Assembly (NCBI GenBank): GCA_022496785.1
Contig: SNAP01000003.1
Span: 252,447-316,446 of the forward strand
From: Marinilabiliaceae bacterium JC040
GTDB taxonomy: Bacteria; Bacteroidota; Bacteroidia; Bacteroidales; Marinifilaceae
Reading direction: 5' to 3'
DNA: 64,000 nucleotides
The notes below the pieces were generated by a model. It was not told where the DNA came from. It ran no database searches and saw only the letters and a program-made list of their open reading frames with translations. A program made the translations under genes and the position numbers. Positions 17,351-29,612 of the stretch are shown piece after piece (the stretch's first letter is position 1; each line of letters begins with the position of its first letter).

Positions 17351-17388
17351 TTTATTTTTTATTTCTCTAATCAACCTTTTTTTAGACC

Positions 17389-17448
17389 TACCCTCTCCGT
17401 ACCAAGTCCGTATCAAGTCCCACTGATAACGAAAAAGGTACGGCAGAA
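17389..17448 (+). repeat. 60-bp dispersed intergenic repeat, copy A
   Basis: It has the same length and layout as 59648-59707 read on the other strand. Bases 1-30 differ at only two positions (two C-to-T), 31-48 are variable, and 49-60 (GGTACGGCAGAA) are identical. Inside, TCCGTAyCAAG is repeated directly, and CCGTACC pairs with GGTACGG, so it could fold as a hairpin. Confidence 0.75.
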
Positions 17449-17543
17449 GTATATTATCGATTCAGTAAATACTTAACAATAATTGAAAATAGTTTGTAAT
17501 AAAAAATACTAGAATTTTAATTTACAATTTGTATTTTTGACCT

Positions 17544-18308
17544 ATGATAAATAAGGAAAGTTTTTTAGTTTGGGCAGATAAGAAAAATGATGAATTGATA
17601 AGCCATGCTGCACAATTTGCAAAAATAAGTGGAATGGCAATGCATATTCTTCAAATAGAAGATGATTATAAATCGTTTACTATATATTTTAATAATGGTA
17701 AGAAGACTTCTTTCAATAAGAAATCTCCTTCTAAGATAATAAACGATATAAAGGAAGAATTTCAAATTTTGTTTATTATTACAGCTGTTGAATTTACTGG
17801 TAAAAAATTATCTAAATTTTCGCTTAAGACTCTTAAGAAACTTAAAAGAACAGAACTGACTTTTATATGTTTGAAAGACAATTATAATATCTCAACTTAT
17901 AAAACGGCTCTTACCATTGGAGGGTTTTTAAAAGGTGAAAGAGATAAAATTATGTGGATGAATTTCTTAGGTAGAAAATTTAATACATATATTAATATTA
18001 TCATTCCAAACGAGAAATCGGAAGGTATTGTTGAGAGTTTCAACAATCTTGTATACTTCAGCAATAAGCTTCTATCTAATTCGAAAGTCAATTTCAATAT
18101 CTTTAAGAGTAATGATAAGATTGAAGTATTACAGAAAAAGAGTGATTTCTCTATCCTTGATGATGATTCTATTATTGTTACCAATTTCCATATCTTGAAT
18201 ATGAATCCTTTTGCTATGGATAGAGATATTAAATTTATTGAATCGTCTTATAAGCAAAATGTGATGGTAGCTTGCGAAGCCGATGATAGCAATATACCTT
18301 GCCATTAG
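17544..18308 (+). CDS. Universal-stress-protein-like protein
   Basis: A 254-residue protein with the alternating strand-helix pattern of a Rossmann-like USP domain: FLVWADKKNDELISHAAQFA with MAMHILQIE, and a second half beginning YKTALTIGGFL. It looks like a tandem but diverged USP. No ATP-binding GxxGxxGS tail is clear. It stands alone between a terminator and a convergent gene. A TATTTTTG box lies only 4 bp before the ATG, too close for a normal promoter. Function unknown; the family call is tentative. Confidence 0.5.
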   Translation: MINKESFLVWADKKNDELISHAAQFAKISGMAMHILQIEDDYKSFTIYFNNGKKTSFNKKSPSKIINDIKEEFQILFIITAVEFTGKKLSKFSLKTLKKLKRTELTFICLKDNYNISTYKTALTIGGFLKGERDKIMWMNFLGRKFNTYINIIIPNEKSEGIVESFNNLVYFSNKLLSNSKVNFNIFKSNDKIEVLQKKSDFSILDDDSIIVTNFHILNMNPFAMDRDIKFIESSYKQNVMVACEADDSNIPCH

Positions 18309-18343
18309 AAATTGAAAGTTTTATTCTTTTGATATATATAAAT

Positions 18344-18375
18344 AAGGTGCGATAAATCTAATATTATCGCACCTT
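18344..18375. terminator. Bidirectional terminator between convergent genes
   Basis: Perfect 12-bp stem AAGGTGCGATAA / TTATCGCACCTT with an 8-nt loop and TTTTT on the plus side. It serves the USP-like gene and perhaps the opposing barrel gene. Confidence 0.8.
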
Positions 18376-18380
18376 TTTGT

Positions 18381-19592
18381 TTAGAAAGTATATTTTGCTT
18401 TAAGCCAATATTCTGAATTATCTTTATAAAGTCCAAATTTCCCTTTATCTCCAATAAAACAATCATATCCTGCTATAAAGTGTAGCTGATCGGATAGTGA
18501 ATAGTCTATACTAAATCTACTAAAAGAACTATTGTTGTTTATATCATAATACGTAAAATCGGATAGTTTTGTTGTACTATTGAATATCTTTTTTGTAATA
18601 TTCAGTGTTAGAAGCGACATATTCTTATCGCAAACCATTGATTTATTGTAGTCTAATATGGTTTGATTCGAATATTGACACATAAATACCCATTCGTTGC
18701 TCGCATACCAATCTATTCCAAGAAGATATTCTAAGGATTTCTTTCTTAGAATATTATTTGTCTTTGTAAGAAAGGCCTTTTTAAAATTTATAGCTCCCTC
18801 TCCTCTTATTACAAATTCTCCAATTGGCTTTGAAATATCTCCTCCGATAAAGAACATTCTTTTATAATCTTTGATAATCATCATCTTATCTTGGACCTTT
18901 GATGCTCGTATAATAGGTATTTTATTCCATGTATATAAACTCGATAGTGAAAAATCGATACCCGGAAGATTGTATGATAAACGTATTCCTAATTCCGAAT
19001 TATCTAATTTAAACTTTGGTTTATTGTCTACTACTTCGTATTTGTTCAATAGCTTAGGATTAATAATAGACCATGGATTATCTTTATTTATGGGAAGATT
19101 GAAAGATTCGAATATTGGTATAAATACAAAATCTAATTTCATATTATCTTTTGTATATCTAAATTTGAAAGCATCCACTGCCAATCGAATATCATCGTAA
19201 TCTCTAGCTAGAAATTCGGTATAATCCATTGGAGATACTTTATCTGTTATTCTTAGTCCATCGGCTACTCCCCAAATTATAATCTGTCTTCCGATTTTTA
19301 AATTTATATTCTTTGCCTTGTATGAATAAAATGCTTCTAACAATTTTATACCTGTCTCATCTTTTAAAAGATTGTTGTGTGTAAGATTGAAAGATGTAAA
19401 TAAATACGATTTTGAATTACCAATTTTAAACTCTCCTCTAAAACGTGTTCTAGAAGAGAGAAAATCTTGGTAATTATTTACAGCATGATATGTATCTATA
19501 AATCCATTGAAGCGTGTACGCTTTATCGACATTTGAGCTTTACTTACAATAGGTAGTAGAATAAACAAACTTATAAATAATGTTCTATACAT
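18381..19592 (-). CDS. Outer-membrane β-barrel protein of an MMPL export cluster
   Basis: A 403-residue protein with a signal peptide (MYRTLFISLFILLPIVSKAQ), alternating amphipathic strands and a C-terminal aromatic residue (YTF), as in outer-membrane barrels. The stretch IGRQIIIWGVADGLRITDKVSPMD resembles the DUF1302-type proteins encoded beside RND/MMPL transporters. It is third in a co-directional set after the transporter and LolA-like genes, with an 11-bp gap. It probably provides the outer-membrane end of a lipid or hydrophobic-compound transfer route. The substrate is unknown. Confidence 0.75.
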   Translation of the reverse strand: MYRTLFISLFILLPIVSKAQMSIKRTRFNGFIDTYHAVNNYQDFLSSRTRFRGEFKIGNSKSYLFTSFNLTHNNLLKDETGIKLLEAFYSYKAKNINLKIGRQIIIWGVADGLRITDKVSPMDYTEFLARDYDDIRLAVDAFKFRYTKDNMKLDFVFIPIFESFNLPINKDNPWSIINPKLLNKYEVVDNKPKFKLDNSELGIRLSYNLPGIDFSLSSLYTWNKIPIIRASKVQDKMMIIKDYKRMFFIGGDISKPIGEFVIRGEGAINFKKAFLTKTNNILRKKSLEYLLGIDWYASNEWVFMCQYSNQTILDYNKSMVCDKNMSLLTLNITKKIFNSTTKLSDFTYYDINNNSSFSRFSIDYSLSDQLHFIAGYDCFIGDKGKFGLYKDNSEYWLKAKYTF

Positions 19593-19602
19593 ATTAGTTC
19601 AA

Positions 19603-20379
19603 TTAAAATTCTCCCATTTCGAGATTTGATATACTGAATAAGCTTTTATCGATATCCACATTGAATTTTGGATTCTTTATGAACATTTTTGTACTATGTT
19701 TCTTTTGTACGTTTTTCATTACTAGAGATCCTTTAGTCCAAAAACCATCTACCTTTTTAATGTCCGAGATGTTCAATTCTCTATGTAGTTTATTCATTTT
19801 ATCGTAATATTTTACTCTCACAAACATTAAACAATCTTGCCTTATCCATGATATCTTTTTACTATATATCTCATCTGAATTCTTAGGTTTTGATTCTATT
19901 ACCCAACATTTCTTACCATCTAGAATTTCTTCTTTAAGTAATTTATGTGTATCCTCATCAACAGATCTACTTCCCATATCATCGTAAGTGAAATCGCTAC
20001 CCATGAAATAGTCTTTTTTTGCAGAACTTCCACTTATCCTTCTTGTCTTTTTCATTGCTGGAAGATATAGCCATTTATCATCGTCTTTATCTACTTTATC
20101 GTAGTCCCATGTTAGAAATCCTGTTCCTTTAACATCTCCAGGGTATTCAAAAAACATTATTGTTCTTTTATCTTTACCTATGTCCATAGAATAAGATTTC
20201 ATTTTTCTTTCTCTTGTTCGTCCTCGTTTATTAATAAGTTTCATTACTAATTCCGAATATCTTGTGTCTCCATCAGGACGATCTTTTACTTTTTGCATTA
20301 TATCTCTTCCTGATAGATCTTGTGCGTTGATACTTAAAGATGCTAGCACTAATAATTGTATTATAAATAATTGTCTCAT
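19603..20379 (-). CDS. LolA-like outer-membrane lipoprotein-sorting family protein
   Basis: A 258-residue periplasmic protein with a signal peptide ([20 protein letters not shown]). It matches the LolA-like family next to MMPL transporters in having [42 protein letters not shown] and [10 protein letters not shown]. The half-open β-barrel likely carries a lipid between membranes. It lies 6 bp after the MMPL gene and 10 bp before the barrel gene. It differs from the true lolA at 51784. Confidence 0.85.
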   Translation of the reverse strand: MRQLFIIQLLVLASLSINAQDLSGRDIMQKVKDRPDGDTRYSELVMKLINKRGRTRERKMKSYSMDIGKDKRTIMFFEYPGDVKGTGFLTWDYDKVDKDDDKWLYLPAMKKTRRISGSSAKKDYFMGSDFTYDDMGSRSVDEDTHKLLKEEILDGKKCWVIESKPKNSDEIYSKKISWIRQDCLMFVRVKYYDKMNKLHRELNISDIKKVDGFWTKGSLVMKNVQKKHSTKMFIKNPKFNVDIDKSLFSISNLEMGEF

Positions 20380-20385
20380 AATATT

Positions 20386-22752
20386 TTAGTTTTGTTCTTT
20401 ACCAAAAATTTTACACCATTTAAATAGTATTGGAGTTATAAATAAATCGGCTAATAGTGCTGATAACATACCTGCTACTGCCAATATTCCTAGATTTATA
20501 AATTGATTTGCTAGTGATGTTGTGTACATTAAGAAGTTTGATGCTATAACCACTGTAGAAAGCACTAGAGCAACACCCACTGTTTTAAAAGTCTTAAGAA
20601 TTGAATCTCTATAATTACCTTTTCTTGAGAATTCTAGTTTTCCGTGATTTATGAAATGTATTGTATCGTCTACTGCAAGTCCTAATATCATAGGCATTAT
20701 TGTTGCTGTCATCATATCCAATGGTATATCTAACCATCCCATGATTCCTCCTACAACAATACTTGGTGCTATATTTGGAATTATACCTACTAAACCGACT
20801 TTAAAGCTTCCGAATACTAACATTAATAGTAGCATAATTACTATTAGAGCTATACCAAATGAAGCAACTTGACCTCTTACCACATAATCCATCATAGATG
20901 TGAATTGAGGTAGATTTCCTACCACTGTTACCTGTGCATTTGGGAATATCTTTTTAGCTTCAGATTGCATGTTTGCTAATTCTTCTTTTGCTTCTCCTGA
21001 ATTGAAGTAGTTTAATTCTACCATTAAACGAAGACGTTTATAGTCGTAGTCCATCCAATATTCCGATTCAGTACCACCAGAGTTTTCGTATAATAACAAC
21101 ATTTGTGCTACTTGATTCTTATCTTTTGGTATTGTATAGTATTTCTCTGAATTTTCATTCAATGTCTTATTCAAATCTTTTACTATATCTAAAATTGATG
21201 TTGTACGTTTTGTTAATTCTAAAGATTCAGCATATTTTGAATATTCTTCTAGTTTTAAAAGATTCTCAGGATTCTTAGCATCTCCATTTTTTGGAAATTC
21301 TATCATTACATCGTATGAGTATAAAGAACCTAGTTCCGATTCACTAATATCTAGTATATCATCTATATATTGTATTTGTCTTCCCATAGTCTTTTCTATA
21401 TCGAAAGCAGATTCCACTCTTAATGCTCCAGCTATCATAAAGACTGCAATTATAATTGATGTTACAATTATTGATTTTGGGTTTCTTAATACAAAACGTC
21501 CTAATGTAGATAATTGTCGGTCTAACCATCTATCTCTCTTTTCTTTAAGTCCTTCTTTTTTATCGACTTTTTGTTCGCTTTTTCTATCTCCACCTATACT
21601 TAATACTGAAGGCATCAAGAATATAACAATAAGGAATGTTATTAAAACACAACTCGATGTGGCAAAACCCATGAATTGAAGAGGTTTTACTGGTATTACT
21701 AAAAATGTAAGTAAAGCTCCAACTGTTGTTAGTGCTGAGAATAGTATTGGCCATCCCATTTCTGCAACAGATTCTATTACAGCTTCTTTACGTTTACCTG
21801 ATTTATGAAAATGTCTTTTGAAATAAGAGAATAAGTGAATATTATAGGCTATGGATATTGCCATTGATAGTAATATTGGAATACTCATCATGGCACTATC
21901 TATTTTATAGCCTGCATAGCCAAGCATTCCGTAGATAATTACTATTGAACTTATTGATGTGACAAGTGGTACAACAACTCCCCTAAACGATTTTGTTGCA
22001 AATATCAAGACAAATAAAGAAAAGAAGAAAGCCATTAGCATTACTTTCTTTGCCTCTTTACTATAAAATGATTGTTTCTTAAATGAAAGATATGGCATTC
22101 CTGTCGCCTTTGGATTTATATCCTTGTATTTTGCCTTACTGATTATTTTACTTGCTTGTTTTCCTGTAAGAAAATCTGGTGCTAATGCTTTCTTATCCTT
22201 TTTCCATATTGAATCTTCTGGAAATGTTCTCAATTTTAAAAGTATCCACGATAATCTACCATCTTTAGAAACTAAACGCTTAGCAATATTAGGTTTACTG
22301 TACGCTTTTTTCCTTATTTCTTCAAGCTTTGTTTTATCTGTGGGTATTTCTTCTGGAACTATTTGTTCTATTTGCATCCCCTCTTGAGTTCCTCTTAGAA
22401 ATTCAATATTTGTTAATGATGTTATTTTATCGGAATATGAAATACTATCTAGTAGTTCTTGTGATAGTTCTTTTATAAGTTTCAAAGATTTATGAGAAAA
22501 GGTATTGTCACATTCTGTTAATACAGCAACAAAATAGTCGTTTCCAAAGATTTCTTTGAATTCATCCGATTTTACTAATATGGGGTCATCCTCCAGAAAA
22601 TATTCATCAAAAGATGATTCAATAGTAATTTTTTTTAGTCCATTAAAACTAAAGACTAATAATCCTGTAAATAGGAGGATAATTAGCCATCTAAATCTAA
22701 TTATCCATTTGGCTTGTTTCTCAAACCAATCATTAATTCTTTGTATTTTCAT
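20386..22752 (-). CDS. RND/MMPL-superfamily transporter
   Basis: A 788-residue inner-membrane transporter with the duplicated RND layout: a first helix (about 16-35), a large periplasmic loop (36-235), six helices with a sterol-sensing-like block (about 236-385), another first helix (about 428-445), a second loop, and a second six-helix bundle (about 630-780). Motifs such as GFATSSCVLITFLIV and LGLAVDDTIHFINH (acidic pair in helix 10) are typical of the family. It is first of three genes with the LolA-like and barrel proteins, which together could move a lipid to the outer membrane. Confidence 0.92.
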   Translation of the reverse strand: MKIQRINDWFEKQAKWIIRFRWLIILLFTGLLVFSFNGLKKITIESSFDEYFLEDDPILVKSDEFKEIFGNDYFVAVLTECDNTFSHKSLKLIKELSQELLDSISYSDKITSLTNIEFLRGTQEGMQIEQIVPEEIPTDKTKLEEIRKKAYSKPNIAKRLVSKDGRLSWILLKLRTFPEDSIWKKDKKALAPDFLTGKQASKIISKAKYKDINPKATGMPYLSFKKQSFYSKEAKKVMLMAFFFSLFVLIFATKSFRGVVVPLVTSISSIVIIYGMLGYAGYKIDSAMMSIPILLSMAISIAYNIHLFSYFKRHFHKSGKRKEAVIESVAEMGWPILFSALTTVGALLTFLVIPVKPLQFMGFATSSCVLITFLIVIFLMPSVLSIGGDRKSEQKVDKKEGLKEKRDRWLDRQLSTLGRFVLRNPKSIIVTSIIIAVFMIAGALRVESAFDIEKTMGRQIQYIDDILDISESELGSLYSYDVMIEFPKNGDAKNPENLLKLEEYSKYAESLELTKRTTSILDIVKDLNKTLNENSEKYYTIPKDKNQVAQMLLLYENSGGTESEYWMDYDYKRLRLMVELNYFNSGEAKEELANMQSEAKKIFPNAQVTVVGNLPQFTSMMDYVVRGQVASFGIALIVIMLLLMLVFGSFKVGLVGIIPNIAPSIVVGGIMGWLDIPLDMMTATIMPMILGLAVDDTIHFINHGKLEFSRKGNYRDSILKTFKTVGVALVLSTVVIASNFLMYTTSLANQFINLGILAVAGMLSALLADLFITPILFKWCKIFGKEQN

Positions 22753-22982
22753 TTCTTTATGTATTTGTTTCTTAGTTTAGAAAAAAGAACAATGTTCTTT
22801 AGTGTTCAAAAATATTAGTTGATTTGCATCAACTATATTTTAGAATCTTTCTACACAACAAAGAAACATGCATAGAGAAATGTTTGCAATCACATAATTA
22901 GAGTATTTTTTATGTAATTTCTAGTAATTATAGTAGTCTTTAACAGTTTATTTCAACCATATTGAATATTTCAATACTATTT

Positions 22983-25976
22983 TTAAATATTAAATGAAAC
23001 TTTAAAGAGTATTTTTGAAAAGATATTACCAGTATAATTTTCGTAACCAAACCTATATCCTAATTGAAGAGGTAGCTTAAAGTTTAATATATGGAAGTTC
23101 ATTATTAGATCGTTTCCGTATGATGAATATTGATTTTTCGATTCTGATAATGAAATTAAATTTATCTGACTATAGAACATTTTAGTATAAAATCGTTTTA
23201 TATATATCATATTCAATATATTCCAATCTGGATATAAAAGAGGTGTCACATAGTCTATCTTGAAATGATTTTTTGATTTATATTGAGATAATATATTAAT
23301 TTCTGAACTTTCTTCTGAATTACTAATAAAATTATACTTTGAGAATTTCTCATACCTGTCATATAATGAGAAACCATCATTTTTAAAGAATCCAGGAAAA
23401 TATAGTTTTACAGAAGAGAATATTCCCCATAGATTTTCTTTCTTAACATTTAAAGAGTGAATATAACCTAAGTGTATTAACTGTCCCCACCTTGAATTTA
23501 TATCACGATGAGAAAGATGTCTAAGATTATAAAAGTCTAATCCATATGTTTGGAAATCATTGTATTCTTTAGGTATATTAATATGATTCTTTAAATCGAA
23601 TTCTATAGTAGTTTCAGAAGGTCTACTTTCTTTTGTAAAGATAGCCGAATTGATATCTATTTGAGAATCAAATATTAATTCATTTTTAATATACGGAATT
23701 ATCTTTGTTGTATAATTAGCTCTAGATATATTAAAAGGAATTTTCATTGTAGATGTTAGTTCTAGATGCTTATATTCTCCATTTATAACAATCTGTCCTG
23801 GTATTACATCTGTTTCAGTTTTTAAATTTGTTCTTGAATTCCTATAATATTTTCTCTTTCCATATTCTACGTCAAAATCAAAAATAGGCCAAAATCCTCT
23901 ATAAGATATATTCCCTGCAAAAGATCCATTCACATATCTATTATCTAATTTATATCCTCCAGATAGGAATAAAGTACTTAATGCATTTTGTGAAGATACT
24001 GAAACACCAACTGTTGCTATCTTATTGATATCTCTTGAAAAACTATTAGTATAAACAGGAGCCCATGAGTGTATATTTAATCCATGAAGTATTTTACTAT
24101 ACGATTCTACTTTAAAATTATCACGACTTTTGTATTCCTTATCTTTTAGTAGTTCTTGTTTGTTTATAGTCTCTGCTAAAGGATATTTATACTGCTCTTT
24201 ATAAAATCTAGAATCTTTTTTCACATCTTTCATGTCTTTAGTCACTAAAGAATATCCATCTGCAGTATAAGTAGAATATAGTATTTTATTGTCCTTAGCT
24301 GCTATATGTCTACTACCATATTTAGAAGATGTAAGTTTATTGATTGTTTCTTTTTTAATATTTAATGCATATAATTCATCTTTACCAGAAACTGAACTTG
24401 TAAAATATAAATTACCTCCATTATAGTACAAATTAGAAATACCTGTATATTTCGATTCTGTGTATCTTATTGATGTTGAGTTAGATATATTGAATAGTTC
24501 TATTCTTCTACCTTTTGAATCTTGTGCTATATATGCAATTCTATTATTATCTATCCATGTTGGGTCGATATAAATCTCTTTATTATTAAAAGATTTTAGT
24601 ATAAAAAATGCATCATCTACATATCGAATTATTGATGTTTGCTGGTTTGTATTCTCTGCTACGAGTAGAATTTCTCCTTTATCGTTAATACTTGGAGAGA
24701 AAACATTATTCTTATATTTAATTCTTTTATGTCTTTTAGTGTAGATATTATATACATTAAGCACCATTTTTCCTCCATTTTCCCATCTTAAATGAGGGAT
24801 ATATTCCGACCATACTAGTTTTCCATTGGCATATGACAGCCTGTTTACATACGATCCTGTATATTTTAATATTTCTTCTTTCTTAGGAGTGATTTTTACT
24901 ATTGCTGTATTAAGATTGATACCCTCTTTTAGAGCTATATAGCTTGTATCGTCTATAATTACAGGGTGTTTATATGATGTATAAGAATCTTTCTTTTTAT
25001 TTATGATTTTAATTTTATCTATTTTAGATTCTTTGTTTTCTTTCTCCCACCTCATCTTTAATTCACGCATATTATCGTAATATAAAGTCAGCTTAGCATC
25101 ATTGTATTTTGTTGCTTTTATTATACTATCTATATTTCCTTGATAATTGTATTCTTTAAAAACCTTACGACATACAGAATCTCGTTTTGGTGATATTATT
25201 TTATTTATTCCACTTCTAAAGCAAAATGGATTAAAGGGTTTACGTCCGACTTCGTCTAGGGTTTGTTCCCAAATTTTAGTACCATAATTCTTCCTTGAAT
25301 TAGTAATCATATAATAACCAAGAGGATAACGATTTGGTATATAATCTTTATAAGATCCAAGTACTGCTTTGCTATATGAATATGTTCCTTTATCGAGAAT
25401 TTGTGCTTTTAATTCTTGTAGAAATTGAGGATCACGACCACGACCTCCAAGTGTGTTTCCTGTTTCGAAAGCTACTGCATCTCCCTCTAAAAACCACATT
25501 GGAACATATAATCCTAATACTCCTCCTACAACTTGTTCTCCAAAAAGATAGTATAGAAAACGTGTGAATCCTTGATTTATTTTATCGGTTTGCACTACAT
25601 GTCGAAATTCATGTACTGCTAAATGTTGATAGAAATCGACATAATCTTTCGATGTTGAAGCTATAGAAAATAATTCCATTCTTTTGGGTGCCCAAACTAC
25701 CATACCATTACTCCTACCTCCTCTAGAGTGTAATACAATTGGTATTTTCGAAGGTTTATGATTTAATGAAGAGTATTTCTTGTCGAAAAGTGAATACAAT
25801 ATATTAGCGAATCGTTGTGCACTTTCATTTTCTCCCTCAGGAAAAATCAGTTTAAAGTATTTGTTGTCAACCTGTTTCCAACTGATTGAGAATGGATCTT
25901 GCCCATTATCTACATATTGAGCTTTTGCATAACCTACACACAAGATTAATACTAATAGAACGATTATTTTCTTCAT
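22983..25976 (-). CDS. Large outer-membrane protein: gluzincin-like peptidase, propeller and barrel
   Basis: A 997-residue exported protein (signal MKKIIVLLVLILCVGYAKAQ). Residues 30-280 carry a zinc-peptidase pattern: VHEFRHVVQ with HExxH at 122-126, then WFLEGDAVAFET with the third ligand Glu 164, as in MA-clan gluzincins. Residues 330-610 have repeated short strands like a TolB-type propeller (YIALKEG, RIAYIAQDSKG, NLYFTSSVSG). From about 640 the pattern is an outer-membrane barrel ending in a hydrophobic strand. Its own promoter box is at 26002-26009. Bacteroidota encode proteins of this layout; the substrate is unknown. Confidence 0.75.
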   Translation of the reverse strand: MKKIIVLLVLILCVGYAKAQYVDNGQDPFSISWKQVDNKYFKLIFPEGENESAQRFANILYSLFDKKYSSLNHKPSKIPIVLHSRGGRSNGMVVWAPKRMELFSIASTSKDYVDFYQHLAVHEFRHVVQTDKINQGFTRFLYYLFGEQVVGGVLGLYVPMWFLEGDAVAFETGNTLGGRGRDPQFLQELKAQILDKGTYSYSKAVLGSYKDYIPNRYPLGYYMITNSRKNYGTKIWEQTLDEVGRKPFNPFCFRSGINKIISPKRDSVCRKVFKEYNYQGNIDSIIKATKYNDAKLTLYYDNMRELKMRWEKENKESKIDKIKIINKKKDSYTSYKHPVIIDDTSYIALKEGINLNTAIVKITPKKEEILKYTGSYVNRLSYANGKLVWSEYIPHLRWENGGKMVLNVYNIYTKRHKRIKYKNNVFSPSINDKGEILLVAENTNQQTSIIRYVDDAFFILKSFNNKEIYIDPTWIDNNRIAYIAQDSKGRRIELFNISNSTSIRYTESKYTGISNLYYNGGNLYFTSSVSGKDELYALNIKKETINKLTSSKYGSRHIAAKDNKILYSTYTADGYSLVTKDMKDVKKDSRFYKEQYKYPLAETINKQELLKDKEYKSRDNFKVESYSKILHGLNIHSWAPVYTNSFSRDINKIATVGVSVSSQNALSTLFLSGGYKLDNRYVNGSFAGNISYRGFWPIFDFDVEYGKRKYYRNSRTNLKTETDVIPGQIVINGEYKHLELTSTMKIPFNISRANYTTKIIPYIKNELIFDSQIDINSAIFTKESRPSETTIEFDLKNHINIPKEYNDFQTYGLDFYNLRHLSHRDINSRWGQLIHLGYIHSLNVKKENLWGIFSSVKLYFPGFFKNDGFSLYDRYEKFSKYNFISNSEESSEINILSQYKSKNHFKIDYVTPLLYPDWNILNMIYIKRFYTKMFYSQINLISLSESKNQYSSYGNDLIMNFHILNFKLPLQLGYRFGYENYTGNIFSKILFKVSFNI

Positions 25977-26001
25977 TGAAATATTTTTATGATATGTCAG
26001 A

Positions 26002-26009
26002 CAAAAATA
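26002..26009 (-). promoter_or_regulatory. -7 box for the metallopeptidase/barrel gene
   Basis: Minus-strand TATTTTTG, a full match to TAnnTTTG, 26 bp upstream of the ATG. Confidence 0.5.
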
Positions 26010-26110
26010 AGTATACTAAATGAATTATTAATAAATTTATATATATAATAATTTGAATTTTACTTATTTCTTTACATAGCTATTACCTCTTTATTCGTGA
26101 TTTTTTTACT

Positions 26111-26118
26111 TATTTTTG
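26111..26118 (+). promoter_or_regulatory. -7 box for ligA
   Basis: TATTTTTG, 25 bp upstream of the ligA ATG; divergent from the box at 26002. Confidence 0.5.
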
Positions 26119-26142
26119 TACTTAAAGATAATAATTAATTGA

Positions 26143-28644
<2,502 letters not shown>

Positions 28645-28687
28645 ATATTATTAGATTTTATAAAGTTTATAGAATCTTTAGTATATA

Positions 28688-28729
28688 AAAAGGATTGTAT
28701 TCATTTTAAGATGTGAATACAATCCTTTT
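28688..28729. terminator. Bidirectional terminator between ligA and kdsA
   Basis: 16-bp stem built on AAAGGATTGTATTCA / TGAATACAATCCTTT, with a U-rich tail on both sides. Confidence 0.85.
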
Positions 28730-28788
28730 CTTTTTATAGTGTTAATAGCTTATTAGATTTTTTCTTCTAATACTATTAAATTTATTTT

Positions 28789-29604
28789 TTAGAAGTTTCT
28801 AACCACTTGGTGAATCTTTACTAGTTTAGTTAAAAGATCTTCCATTTTATTGATATTAAGCATATTTGCTCCATCAGATTTAGCATTTTTAGGATCGAAA
28901 TGAGTCTCTATAAAAATACCATCAGCACCTACAGATATACCTGCTTTTGCTACTGTTTCAATTAGTTCTGGACGACCACCTGTTACACCTGAAGTTTGAT
29001 TTGGCTGCTGTAAAGAATGTGTTATGTCTAGAACAACAGGACAGTTATTTTGTTTCATAACTGGTATTCCTCTATAGTCAATAACCATATCTTGATATCC
29101 AAACATTGTTCCTCTGTCTGTAAGAATTACATTATCGTTGCCACTTTCTCTGACTTTAGCGACTGCAAATTCCATTGATTCTGCTCTAAGGAATTGTCCT
29201 TTTTTAATGTTTACATATCTTCCTGTGTTTGCTGCAGCTACCAATAAATCGGTCTGTCTACATAGGAAAGCTGGTATTTGAAGAATATCTACATAAGGTG
29301 CAGCTAATGCAGCTTCGTGAGATTCATGAATGTCTGTTACTGTTGGAACATCAAACTCTTCTCTTACTTTTGCTAGTACTTTTAGAGCTTTCTCGTCTCC
29401 TATTCCTGTGAAAGAATCTAATCGAGATCTGTTTGCTTTTCTATATGACCCCTTAAATATAAATGGGATTTCTAATTTGTTTGTTATTTCGACTAGTTTC
29501 TCTGCTATTTTCATAGCCATTTCTTCTCCCTCAATAGCACAAGGACCGGCCATTAAAAAGAAGTTTCCACTGTCTTTATGTTTTAATCTTTTAATATCTA
29601 ACAT
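28789..29604 (-). CDS. kdsA: 3-deoxy-8-phosphooctulonate (KDO-8-P) synthase
   Basis: A 271-residue TIM-barrel aldolase joining phosphoenolpyruvate and arabinose-5-phosphate for the KDO of lipopolysaccharide. Characteristic stretches are MAGPCAIEGE, FKGSYRKANRSR, DIHE, DILQIPAFLCRQTDLL, KKGQFL and VILDITHSLQQPN, read with the family's catalytic residues intact. It shows that the organism makes LPS. It lies 8 bp downstream of rarA, so probably one transcript. Confidence 0.97.
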   Translation of the reverse strand: MLDIKRLKHKDSGNFFLMAGPCAIEGEEMAMKIAEKLVEITNKLEIPFIFKGSYRKANRSRLDSFTGIGDEKALKVLAKVREEFDVPTVTDIHESHEAALAAPYVDILQIPAFLCRQTDLLVAAANTGRYVNIKKGQFLRAESMEFAVAKVRESGNDNVILTDRGTMFGYQDMVIDYRGIPVMKQNNCPVVLDITHSLQQPNQTSGVTGGRPELIETVAKAGISVGADGIFIETHFDPKNAKSDGANMLNINKMEDLLTKLVKIHQVVRNF

Positions 29605-29612
29605 TTATCTTG

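Noticed and set aside
17532-17539. TATTTTTG as promoter of the USP-like gene
   Set aside because: It ends only 4 bp before the ATG, too close for a normal leader; kept only as a remark.
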